Shown piece after piece: positions 1-11,000 of a stretch of 64,000 nucleotides of DNA. Source of the stretch: Pachyseris speciosa (taxonomy: Eukaryota; Cnidaria; Anthozoa; Scleractinia; Pachyseridae). The DNA lies in NCBI GenBank assembly GCA_016490735.1, contig JAEMWC010000269.1, positions 137,501-201,500 on the forward strand, in the 5' to 3' direction. A program made the position numbers and the translations under genes. The notes under the pieces were generated by a model. That model saw nothing but the letters and a program-made list of their open reading frames with translations, searched no databases and was not told the DNA's origin. Each line of letters starts with the position of its first letter. The stretch's first letter is position 1.

Positions 1-240
1 CTGGGAAAAGGTTTTACGATGGAAAATTCAAACAAAACAGAAACCAAGCGAGGAATTGCTAAAATTGATGTGGTGGAGCTATCAGTGACTTGCGTAGCAG
101 CAGCCTTGATCATGACAGCAATTGGTATCCTGTTGTTTTACTTTTGTACAACAGCGAGGCAAAGACAAAGATATTATGGGAGATGTAAAAGGACACAAAG
201 CGTGGAACAGAATCGGCAGATTTTACCGGCAGCAAGCTGA
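1..240 (+). CDS. 3' terminal coding stretch of an unidentified single-pass membrane protein (5' partial)
   Basis: The frame is open from base 1 and ends at a TGA at 238-240; an internal ATG lies at 19. The peptide has a charged stretch, then a hydrophobic segment of about 25 residues (about residues 26-50 counted from position 1, with core residues VTCVAAALIMTAIGILLFYF), then a basic Arg/Lys-rich tail ending PAAS. This is the layout of a type I membrane protein with a short cytoplasmic tail. An AATAAA poly(A) signal follows at 619-624, which fits a 3' UTR of about 400 bases. I do not recognise the family. It could also be a chance open frame, because only about 80 codons are visible. Confidence 0.4.
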   Translation: MGKGFTMENSNKTETKRGIAKIDVVELSVTCVAAALIMTAIGILLFYFCTTARQRQRYYGRCKRTQSVEQNRQILPAAS

Positions 241-1668
241 CCAAAGGGGAAAACAAAAATAAGAACCTTGTTCCTAGAAAATCTAAATGATCTTTTAGTC
301 CAGAGCTGAAGAAATTAGCCACATATTTCTGAACTTTTTCAGATACAACCTGAATGCTTCGATATTGATAGTGGCTGTCCCACTTGTTTGTGGTGACTAA
401 AATGAAAGTTGTTAGAAGCTAATGTATTATTAGAAGCCACCACTGACTTTTCCGGTGCAAACCATTGTCTTTCGAGACAGGAGACGATGTAGGGCTGTTA
501 ACTCCCCCCCCCCCCCCCAAACCAATCACATTATTGCTTATATTACAATGGCAATGCTTGCAAGAACAGTTTGTTAGCGTTTATGAGGAAACGTTTTAAT
601 TTTGTTATCCATTTTAACAATAAAATAGCTTAAACAACACAAAATATTTGAAATTTTATTGTTGTGAAAGTCAAGTCTCGCAAGAAATGACAAAATTTTA
701 TGTATTTTTATTTATTTGAACAACTTTGGCGATTATCTGGGAGATTTCAGACTTCAGTCTCTAATCTGGAGCCTGGGAGATACAATCCAAAATCTGGAGT
801 CTCCCGGATTACGCGGGAGGGTTGACAACCCAGCAATGATGAAACCATTGACAACATCTTTCCGCAAGGACAACAGAAATTTAATGTCCATGAGAATATA
901 CTGATTTTCTTTTACTGAAAGCCATTACAGAAATTGCAGTTAATGTACCATTGAAAATTTGTTAAAATTGATAATAGTGAAAGTGTCAGCAATGACAAAG
1001 TTGCACTCTTTGAAAGAACCTACTAAATAATTGAAACTACAAATTCACAAATGTAAAACAGACTTCTCTAACAATCTAACAGCTAGCCTTGCACCCATTC
1101 TGTTTCCTGGCATAATGGCCTACATTTTACTTGAAATAAGTATGTTTTCAGCAGATTTCATGTTTGACTACACAGCTGCTGCACAAGCCTTTTTCATTTC
1201 CATGTTTCTCTACATAAAATTATGCCTTAATCAGCATAACAGTCATTTCCTTTCCTTATCTTTTTATCCTTTTCACAGAGCTATTAGGGCCAGGGGCCAG
1301 GAATTTTGCCTGGATAATTATTTTGAGTGAGATACCAATTTACTTTGTAAGACAAACAGCATATTGAGTGTACTGTAACATATTGAATCCCTTGGCCACT
1401 TTTGGTATATCCTGCCCACTTCAAAAATTACTGACAGCTCTACTGTAGGTTCCCAGGCTGTTGAAAAACAAACAACTGTTACAGGTATGGTATGCAGGCT
1501 TCATAAGCCTCTAGTGCATTTCAGCTGGTACACTGTATGTGAAATCTCAAATAGGACCAGTAGCCTGGCTGATCAAAATTAGCTTGGTATCTTGAAAGGA
1601 AATGATGATATTTGGGTAAGGAGTGTGGAAAAAAAATCAAAGTTGTCAATAATATAAACATCACTGTA
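241..1668. other. Space between two convergent 3' ends
   Basis: It contains a 15-bp C tract at 504-518 and AT-rich sequence. The largest open frame (1031-1330, +) has no recognisable domain. Nothing else is supported here; it is probably the UTRs of the two flanking genes. Confidence 0.5.
619..624 (+). terminator. Poly(A) signal AATAAA
   Basis: A canonical AATAAA lies about 380 bases after the stop of the partial membrane-protein gene. TTTATT (AATAAA on the minus strand) near 655 and 705-716 could serve the convergent TMEM143 gene, so the two 3' ends may overlap. Confidence 0.4.
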
Positions 1669-1968
1669 TCAATCCCAGCTAAGTTTTTTCTGTTCCAGTT
1701 CTTCTCTTTGTTTGTCCTGTAATTGTTCTCTTTCCTCCTCAATCATTGCATCTGTTAGTTCTTCCACATCAAGCTCTTCTGTTCTCTCACTTGGTTTGTC
1801 TGTAGGCTGTTTAGGACTTGGCAGCTGCATGAAAGCATCATACACTGAGGGCACGCTTAAAACTTGCTGTTCACCTGGTGAAGGAAAACCAAAATTTCAG
1901 AGTGTTTCAATCAATAAAACAATGTGTGAATGTAAATAATATGTTTATTTCCTTTAATAATAATAATT

Positions 1969-2012
<44 letters not shown>

Positions 2013-5000
2013 TGATATTTAAACAGGGTGACCCCTTCAGTCGCAGGACTGGTATCAACAGGGGCCCCTGTATAACATAAAATAAAAGAGTATGTATAAA
2101 TTATATATACCGGGTATCTATAAAAACTAAATACTTTAAAAAGATACAGCTAAAATGTTATTAAGAAGCTTATAAAGTAATAGTATTCATAAAAATTAAA
2201 TTGGATTTAAAAAATGTTCTAAAAACAGCCTAAGAATAAAAAGTGGAAATAGCCTGGAAACGTTCCATTGGAGGCAAAGTCTTAATGTTCATTGGAAGAC
2301 TATTAAATAAGGATGCACCATGACTTATTACTGTCATAATTATTACATGACTTATTACTGTCATAATTTTATTTCAGTCATCTAGTTGTAACACCTGAAT
2401 TTCTGGAGACCCTCCTTTTATAATACGTAATGTTTCACATACTAGTTGGAGTACCAAAATAACAAATTTTCAACACATGCATTCTCATAATCACACAGAT
2501 TTTACAATTATAATTTTTTTAAATAATTTTTTTTGAAATTATTATGATATAAGGCATACACGAATAATTCTTACAGTTATCCCTGCACAATTCAATAAAT
2601 TAATGAGGCGAAAACAACTCTCTACTCGCCAAAACTACACCAGCTATTACGAATAACAAGCATTAATACTTGAACTTTTCAAACATGAATTCTTTTCTTG
2701 ATTTGTCTTTTCACCTGCAACTCTTCCCTGCTACATGATAACAGCCATAACAGAAAAGTAAGAAAACTTTCATTATGGATCCCATTTACACAATTTCTTA
2801 ATTTATACTGAATACAGTAGAACCTCGATTTTCTGGACTCGTTGGGACTGAGCTAAACAGTCCAGATAATAGAGAGTCCGGATAATCGAAAATATGAATA
2901 TTAATGAGCCCAAACTAAAACTGAATGACTGAACTATTGGAGCGTGAACTTTCACTTAGAAACAAAGAACACCTGAGCAAATCAGAGCTCAGTGAAATAC
3001 ATTGCCGTGGTATGGCGTGCGTGAGCTCAAAACGTGTACAGATTTGTGTTTTGAAGAGAAACAAATTCAGTTTGATCCGGAATTTAATTACTTAATTTGA
3101 AGAGAAAAAGTTTTGCTGCGGATCTTAAATGTGGCTAATTAACCCATTGACTACCGGCTGTTTTTACATTTTCGGGGTGATTTTCCACCTATAAACGATG
3201 AATAGCAATTCGTGACTCTTTATTTGAACTACCAGGGAAAAGTGGTGCTGTCCTAAGCCACTGGAGGCTCAAGGTTTCTGAAAACGTCATTTTGACGTAG
3301 CTATTTTTTATCCGTGAAGCGACAACAATGGCCCAAGTTGGGTTTGCTTGTGATTTCTGCTAAATTTACAGCCATTTTTCATCTTTAGCGGCTGCCTGAT
3401 GAGCATCATTAAGTGTGACGGTAGCTAAGAGTCCACTTTCTCAAAGAATCAAGCAAAGTGATGTACTTTGTCGTTGAATTTGGCTTGTTACTCGGCGAAC
3501 TGGGAATTTGGCCGGTTGAACACTTAGTACCTTTGGGACTCGACTATTGATGAATTTCTTGACCTACCACCACATATTTTGGAATTTCTGAGTACTGAAG
3601 ATGACCACAAGCAGGAATTTTTGGCAGTAGGTCGGAGTGGCTGTAGACTTAGTTTATATGTGAAAGAATTGGGAGAAGGAACGGGTGCTGTCAAAAATTC
3701 TCGTCATTTCCCAGCATGCAATGTGGTCTAGTTGTTGAAAATGGTGGAAAGGCTCGAATGCACTGGAACAAAAGGCTGTATCTACACTCGGGACAAGAAT
3801 ATCAACAAAAAAAGTCATTTCTAAGCTAGAAAAAGGACTGAATTTCGTTATGATGGTTGAAGTTTGGTTTTTCGGCGATGATTTCCTTAAAAAACATGAA
3901 GGCAAAAAGAGGCATTTTTGTCATTTCTCTTTGACATTAAAAACGGTCAGTTTCGTTCTTGTCCAAACTCAAAAGGCCATATTTGGTCAAAATCGCTACG
4001 TTTCTTGCATTTATTGGATATCCAAATTTAAAGGGCATTCCATTTCGTGCTCACAACTAACAGTTAAGGTAATATTCGTGCAATTGAGAAAGTTGCAATG
4101 TTTTGAAGCATGGGAGTTTTTTAGGGCCGGTTTTGGCCGGCACAGGTGCCAATGGGTTAAATAAAACATAATTTTTTTTTGATGTTGATATTTTTTATTG
4201 CTCAACTACTTAAACAAAAGCCTTTGAGGCTACTAACATATCAACGCTATTTTATTTGAAAACAACCATATGCTCCAAGATCTGGGGGGGGAGGGTACTA
4301 CTTTCTGGCCGGTACTTAGCTTCAAGGTTGAAGTTGCATGAAAGCCAGCTTGAGGGGGTGGTGATTTTAAAAACTAGACAATAAAGGTCGAGTTGGAGCC
4401 ACTAGTGACAGTCAGAAGTCGATGATCATCTCATCTAGGGTAATTGAGTTTGATAGTGTGGCTTGTCATGTGACCTGGCCAACTGCAAAGCCAGGAGGTA
4501 ACGTTAAATGAAGCCTGGCCCTGCTAAGTTACCCACCCCCCCCTAGAAACTGTTTTAACTGTAGAATCTTAACTCTGACCCTGGATTTAAACTACCACCA
4601 ACCATGACTTTCACTGGATACTGTTAAAAGGACCAGTCACGTGACCTCTATTTTTCTTTGTTAACCCATTGAGCAATTCCTGGCTCTTTATTTGAACTAC
4701 CAGGGAAAAGTGGTGCTGTCCTAAGCCACTGGAGGCTCAAGGTTTCTGAAAACGTCATTTTGACGTAGCTATTTTTTATCCGTGAAGCGACAACAATGGC
4801 CCAAGTTCAGTTTGCTTGCGATTTCTGCTAAATTTACAGCCATTTTTCATCTTTAGCGGCTGCCTGATGAGCATCATTAAGCGTGACGGTAGCTAAGAGT
4901 CCACTTTCTCAAAGAATCGAGCAAAGTGATGTACTTTGTCGTTGAATTTGGCTTGTTACTCGACGAACTGGGAATTTGGCCGGTTGAACACTTAGTACCT

Positions 5001-8000
5001 TTGGGACTCGACTATTGATGAATTTCTTGACCTACCGCCACATATTTTGGAATTTCTGAGTACTGAAGATGACCACAAGCAGGAATTTTTGGCAGTAGGT
5101 CGGAGTGGCTGTAGACTTAGTTTATATGTGAAAGAATTGGGAGAAGGAACGGGTGCTGTCAAAAATTCTCGTCATTTCCCAGCATGCAATGTGGTCTAGT
5201 TGTTGAAAATGGTGGAAAGGCTCGAATGCACTGGAACAAAAGGCTGTATCTACGCTCGGGACAAGAATATCAGCAAAAAAAGTCATTTCTAAGCTAGAAA
5301 AAGGACTGAATTTCGTTATGATGGTTGAAGTTTAGTTTTTCGGCGATGATTTCCTTAAAAAACATGAAGGGAAAAAGGGGCATTTTTGTCATTTCTCTTT
5401 GACGTTAAAAACGGTCAGTTTCGTTCTTACAAGTCCAAACTCAAAAGGCCATATTTGGTCAAAATCGCTACGTTTCTTGCATTTATTGGATATCCAAATT
5501 TAAAGGGCATTCCATTTCGTGCTTACAACTAACAGTTAAGGTAATATTCGTGCGATTGAGAAAGTTGCAATGTTTTGAAGCATGGGAGTTTTTTAGGGCC
5601 GGTTTTGGCCGGTACAGGTGCCAATGGGTTAATATTCATGAAAAATTGGGACCAGCTAAGCAAGTCTGGATTATCGAAACATTTGGATAATCAAGGTCCG
5701 GATAATCGAGGTTCGACGGTAGTAGAAGTCATTTCATATATTCGTCATTATACTCTATTGAGATTTCAAAGGCTGTACATTTCACTTGGAGTTTGAAATC
5801 CCAATAGATTACTCCAACTCGTATATTTAATATTGCATATTATTCCAAAGTACAGCACACAGGCCAAATACACGCATCTGATTGGTGCATTTGCTGCTGA
5901 ATAATAAATTATAGTAGAAAAAAAAATAATCACTTTATTTAAGTCTCAAATGTATGTAGCTGAGCACAGATGTTCTACTATTAATTGGGGAGACTAAATC
6001 AAATCAACTCTAAATAAATCAAATGAAATCAAATGTTGGATTTTGGGGAGAGGGGAAAACTGGAGTACCCGGAGAAAAACCTCTCGGAGCAGAGTAGAGA
6101 ACCAACAAACTCAGCCCACTTGTGATGCAGAGTCCGGGAATCGAACCCAGGACACATTAGTGGAAGGCAAGTGCTCTCACCACTGCGCCAACTGTGCTCC
6201 CCAAACAACATGACAATCATTCATTGTGCTCAATGGCTTCCTTTTCACATCATTCTGCTTAAGTTCAGTGTGATGATCCATCACATCTTTAGTTATCAGT
6301 ACAGTTATTGTGAAAATATAGTAAGCTGAAACAGTAGATAGAGCTCAAAGCACTGCATATGTATTAGGGAGTTTAAGCAAAGACTATGGCAGTGCCAATG
6401 AAAATGTCATTTAAAGGTTTTATCACAGACCTGTATTGTAATTGAAGGGCTCAGTGGAAGAAGGGCATAAGTGACGATTTTGGTCATTTTGCTGACGTCC
6501 TCCAAATGAGCTGAAGTTTTGCATGTGGCCTTTGATACATTAGAAAAACATTGCCCTATATTCTTTTCGCTTTTTTTTTACCCTCAGTTTTCAAGAAAAC
6601 GCGGACCAAAATACGTATTCTACGCGTCACTTAGCACAGTTTTTCCTGCTTGGATTACTGAAACTGGACATGAAATGATTGGCAGGGACTTATTGTTTGA
6701 TAGTGTGACGTAGACTATAAGTTTAGCGGTTAAAACATCGATTCACTGATACGAAACTTACGCGGTTGAGGTCAGCTCGATCGGTACTGAGTTCCATTTA
6801 ATCGCATTACGCCCGAGTGTTTGCCTGCTCGCCTGGTGGTAAAAAAGACATCATGAAGTCTTGAATTACCCGCAAGCCACTAGCTTCTCTGAAAGAATCC
6901 AAAGAAGTTTTCTCTGTGCTTTCCAAATCATGAAATCCCTGTTTTGGAGTACAGATTAAGGGGCCAGGCGATAAAAAGTCTGAAAGCAACTCTCGTCTTA
7001 AAAGCGGCCCTCCGTTGCTAGTCTCGGACCGTCTGTCAAAGGTTACCGTGCTGAAAGTTCGGAAAACGAGAGGTGTTTTTGGACTTAAGGCTGAAAATCT
7101 CCGATGTTTGATGAGAGTTGTCCGCGCTTGGAGGCCATAGTTTTCTCCCACAATTCATTGCGGCCACAGAGGGCGCTGTCACAGTGAAAAGTTCCCGCGG
7201 GTGACGTAACGGGATTAAATCCGCTCAGACTACGCGTGCTATAGATTATTTTCACTTCGGAAACATTACGGAGAAATCATTGAAGACAGGGAAACCGGCA
7301 AGATGAAAAGTCCGTCCGTTTACGACGAGTATCCTGAATTTAATGCAAGGAAAAGTTGACGCGTGTGGCAAATACCAAAAGCGAAAATGCATTCGTTATC
7401 GTGTGGTGTTTTGTAAACCGGTTAAAACATGCTGGCGAATATCAACACATAAATCACTTTGCCGCGATGACCTCGGTTATTTCGCTTCCGTGGAGGCTTG
7501 TAAACATCACCAAAGAGCATTTTCATGCGAGCTAAACGTCAGCAAGAAGTATTTTCACGCGAGATAAACAGGAAAATGTATTTCAAGTTGTGTGACGCAT
7601 GACAGGACATTAACGATTCAATTTCAGAACATGCAAATAACGCCGTTAAGTCTAACTTAATTAACGTTAGCGCTAACCCCTTGAATGCTGTTTTCAAGTC
7701 AGACAAACTCTTTGCGCGCTGACGTAAGGTTAACCAAGGCTTCTGTGTGCTGTTTTAAGTCAACCAAGAATGTTGTGGACTGTTTCTGAGCCAAGCAAGC
7801 TTGTTGAGCGCTACGATTAAGCAAAACACGGGTAGTAACACCTGTAGTAAGTGCCGCATTCAAGAAAACAAGTAGACCCGGCATATTTCCAAGTCAGCTG
7901 GGCACCTTGTGTGCTGTTTATGAGTCAAAAAGTCATATAGCACATTATGGCTTATTGAGCAGAGACGTTCCGTGTTGTCTTAAGCCAATTACGAACATTT

Positions 8001-11000
8001 GGCGCTTGGTTTTCATAAGAAGGGCTTGGTGGAAGACTGTGCTAAGTGACGCGTAGAATGCGTATTTTGGTCCGCGTTTTCTCGAAAACTGAGCGTAAAA
8101 AAAGCGAAAAGAATATAGGGCAGTGTTTTTCTAATGTATCAAAGGCCACATGCAAAACTTCAGCTCATTTGGAGGACGTCAGCAAAATGACCAAAATCGT
8201 CACTTATGCCCTTCTTCCACTGAGCCCTTCAATTAATATTAATTCACGGTTATTCCATCTTGTTTAACTTGTAAAGCGAACCATCCACAGTAGGAACTTA
8301 ATTGGTAGGGACACTGTTTATGCTAAGAAAGAGAATGAAAAATGTAGCGTCATGCATTCACATCCTATGCAAAACCTTGAATTTGGTCAGTTCACGATGT
8401 TGTTTAGCACAGGATGGTAATGAAACGTAACAAATTTCCTAATGCATTGGCATTAAGCCATTGTTTTTGCTCCTTAAACCTATAAATATTATTGTTTATT
8501 GGCATTCTCATCAATGTTCCCATTGTCATTGCTTAAACTCTCTATTAGCTTGTAAGGGGGGGGGGGGGGGGGGGGGGTCAGGTTAAGGTCAAAACAACCA
8601 AGTACAAGACACTGACAGAGGACTTGCAAAGAAAGAGTACAGGAAGGAGCAACAGTGGAACCTTGATTTAACGAAGTGGCAAGAGACTAGGGAAATTGGT
8701 TCACCATATCAAGGGTTTGTTATGTTGAGGTCCTTTTCCATACATTTCAAAATGTCAGGCTGACTGGTATCATTCGTTATATCAATGACTTCGTTATATG
8801 AGGTTTGTTAAATCAACGTTCCACTGTAGCCTTACAGCAGTACCGTCAATTTTATTGTTATAATAATTTTATGTATATGTTGTACCTGTATTCGTGTTCC
8901 ACCCAACTCGATTAGCTCTGCTAACCTCGGGTGGAAAAATTGTGATTTTGTTTTAATTAGTCTTAATAAAGTTGTTGTTATACGAGAATGAATATATGAA
9001 AATCATATATTTGAACTGCGGATTAATGATTAAATATGTGACTGATCGTCGCAGTTATGAACACTACTTAAGCAGTAGTGAAAATATTTTCACTACTGCT
9101 TAAGTAGTGTTCATAACTGCGATGATGAGTCACATATTTAAAGTTGTTGTTGTTGTTGTATGTGCCACCAAGAGCAAAGGGGAAAGGTTCACAATAAAAT
9201 ACCTTTTTGTTTTGTTATAAGAAGTCCAAGAGTTTCAAGTTGTTTCAGTGCTTCTGGTGGATCATATTTCACAGTTACTTGCAATTTGCTCATCCAGTTC
9301 TCAATCTGCTGCTTTAGCTCACTGGCTGTCATCCCATCACTCTGGAGTCCAGTCCCATGGCCTGCAAAAAATATCACTCTGCTCAATTAACTATGCTGTT
9401 CAGTTTTATACTTTTATTTTCTTTTGTTCTTGTGTATGGTAATGTATGATAATGTATGATAATGAGTATGTTGTAGTTCAGCTTTTATTTTCTTTTGTTC
9501 TTGTGTATGGTAATGTATGATAATGAGTACAAAACAAAGGAAAATAAAAATTGAAACAAGGATAAAATTGAACCACAACAACTATAACCTTCAAATAATG
9601 CATGGGTTCTTGGATCATTAATCCACAAACCTCTGTGACTTCCTTACACTGAACAAGCTTTCATAAAGCAGAATTTGACTGTAGTTATGTAATAAAAAAC
9701 TACTTGACTGTATAGCATCAACTGAAAGTCTTTGCACCCTGTCACTGTTATGGTGCTCTACATAAACAGTTAAAAATATAAACCAATATTGTATTAAAAT
9801 GAGGTTTCAGAGATTCAGACAACACATACATCAGGAGACATCATGAGAAATAAAATAAATAAATAAATAAAATAAATAAATCAACTTTGTTTAACAAGGG
9901 TGACACTTAACAGTAATTCAACTGACAAACCTGTGGCCTTCGAAATTCTGGATCAAATTGGATTTACAGAATCAAATGTAGAGGGCCACAGAAAAAAAAA
10001 CAAACCAAAGGAATCCAAAACACTGTACCTGATAAAGAGTGTAATTTGGAAGAAGCCTGAAGAAAGCTGTATGCCAGAAGGGTCACTTTGAAAACTTCAT
10101 CCTCAGCCCTATCAGCCAGTAAAGTGAGTAATGCACGATTATTTGCAATGGAATTAAAGTACAGGGTCTGTCCCAGATGCACAAGGTATGAATTTCTTTT
10201 GTTCTTGTACATGTTCCACGCTCTTAAAGCAACTATACCAGCCACAGAGATAGCAATATAGGTCCAGGATACTTTGTAATCTGCCAGGAAAGATACCAGC
10301 TTTATTATGGCACTTGCAGCACCTACTGTCAACATTCCAGCCAACACTCTTTGATCAAATTGGTTCATTCTTATCTTTCCACCAGGAAGTAAATGCTCCA
10401 GATTGGCACACCTAATATCTTTGAAGGACTTGAGCATGAGTTTGCTTTGCTTCTTAGCTCGAATTGCTATGACAACACGCTTGTACCTTTCAGTTGGCAC
10501 AGGCTGCTTAAACCAACGGATAACGCCAGTCACAATCCGAGAATACAGTGGCCCAGTGGCAACTGGCTCAAATTCCTTTCCAACAACCCACACCCTCAGC
10601 ACATCATACTTTCCTGGGTCAACACTGACAAGCACTCCATCGCCAGCATCATGCTCTTTCAAGGCTTCGTGTACTTCTTCAATAGGAAGTTCATAGAAGT
10701 GAGCCTTCTCTAGAAGATGGGATAACTTCTCCAGTAACCAGAACTCATTATCTTGTCTCTCTTTCTTTGTAATGCTTTGGAGCATCAATGTCTCTTTGTC
10801 AGGGTTTAGAGGGTCATACAAAGCCTATCAAACAAAAAAATGCGTCAACACAACAAAGGTTTTGTTTTTGTTTTGTTTTTCAGATAAGAAGATGGCAAAA
10901 CCAAACCAACCATACCAAAATGGTAGGTATCCAGCAAAGTAACATAAGATTGATTTTTTTTCTTTCCAGACATTTATCAGGAAACAATATACATTTAATG

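Larger units (their letters stand above)
2813..5721. mobile_element. Pogo/Tigger-like DNA element shell carrying two nested insertions
   Basis: The left end reads TACAGTAGAACCTCGATTTT and the right end, reverse-complemented, reads TACCGTCGAACCTCGATTAT. The motif 'GAACCTCGATTATCCGGAC' is typical of pogo/Tigger-type termini, and TA is the likely target duplication. Subterminal repeats with 'GTCCGGATAATCGA' occur at both ends (about 2875-2890 and 5696-5710). The interior contains TTAA elements A (3139-4160) and B (4661-5632) plus about 500 bp of unassigned sequence. No transposase reading frame is visible, so it is non-autonomous. Confidence 0.65.
1875..9202 (-). other. TMEM143 last intron, 7.3 kb, repeat-filled
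   Basis: It is bounded by donor AAG/GTATTT at 9203/9202 and acceptor CACCAG at 1875. It holds a microsatellite, a pogo-like element with two nested TTAA elements, a tRNA-derived SINE, a 1.8-kb foldback element, a small MITE, a LINE-like tail and an inverted SINE-tail palindrome. These are annotated separately. No coding exon of another gene is visible inside it. Confidence 0.8.

Noticed and set aside
1031..1330. 99-codon open frame on the plus strand with a hydrophobic stretch
   Set aside because: It starts from a non-ATG codon, has no family motif and lies between two gene 3' ends; probably chance in AT-rich DNA.
6137..6190. tRNA gene on the minus strand
   Set aside because: A- and B-boxes are present, but acceptor and anticodon stems cannot be formed and the sequence continues into a SINE body; the same applies at 46839 and 56349.
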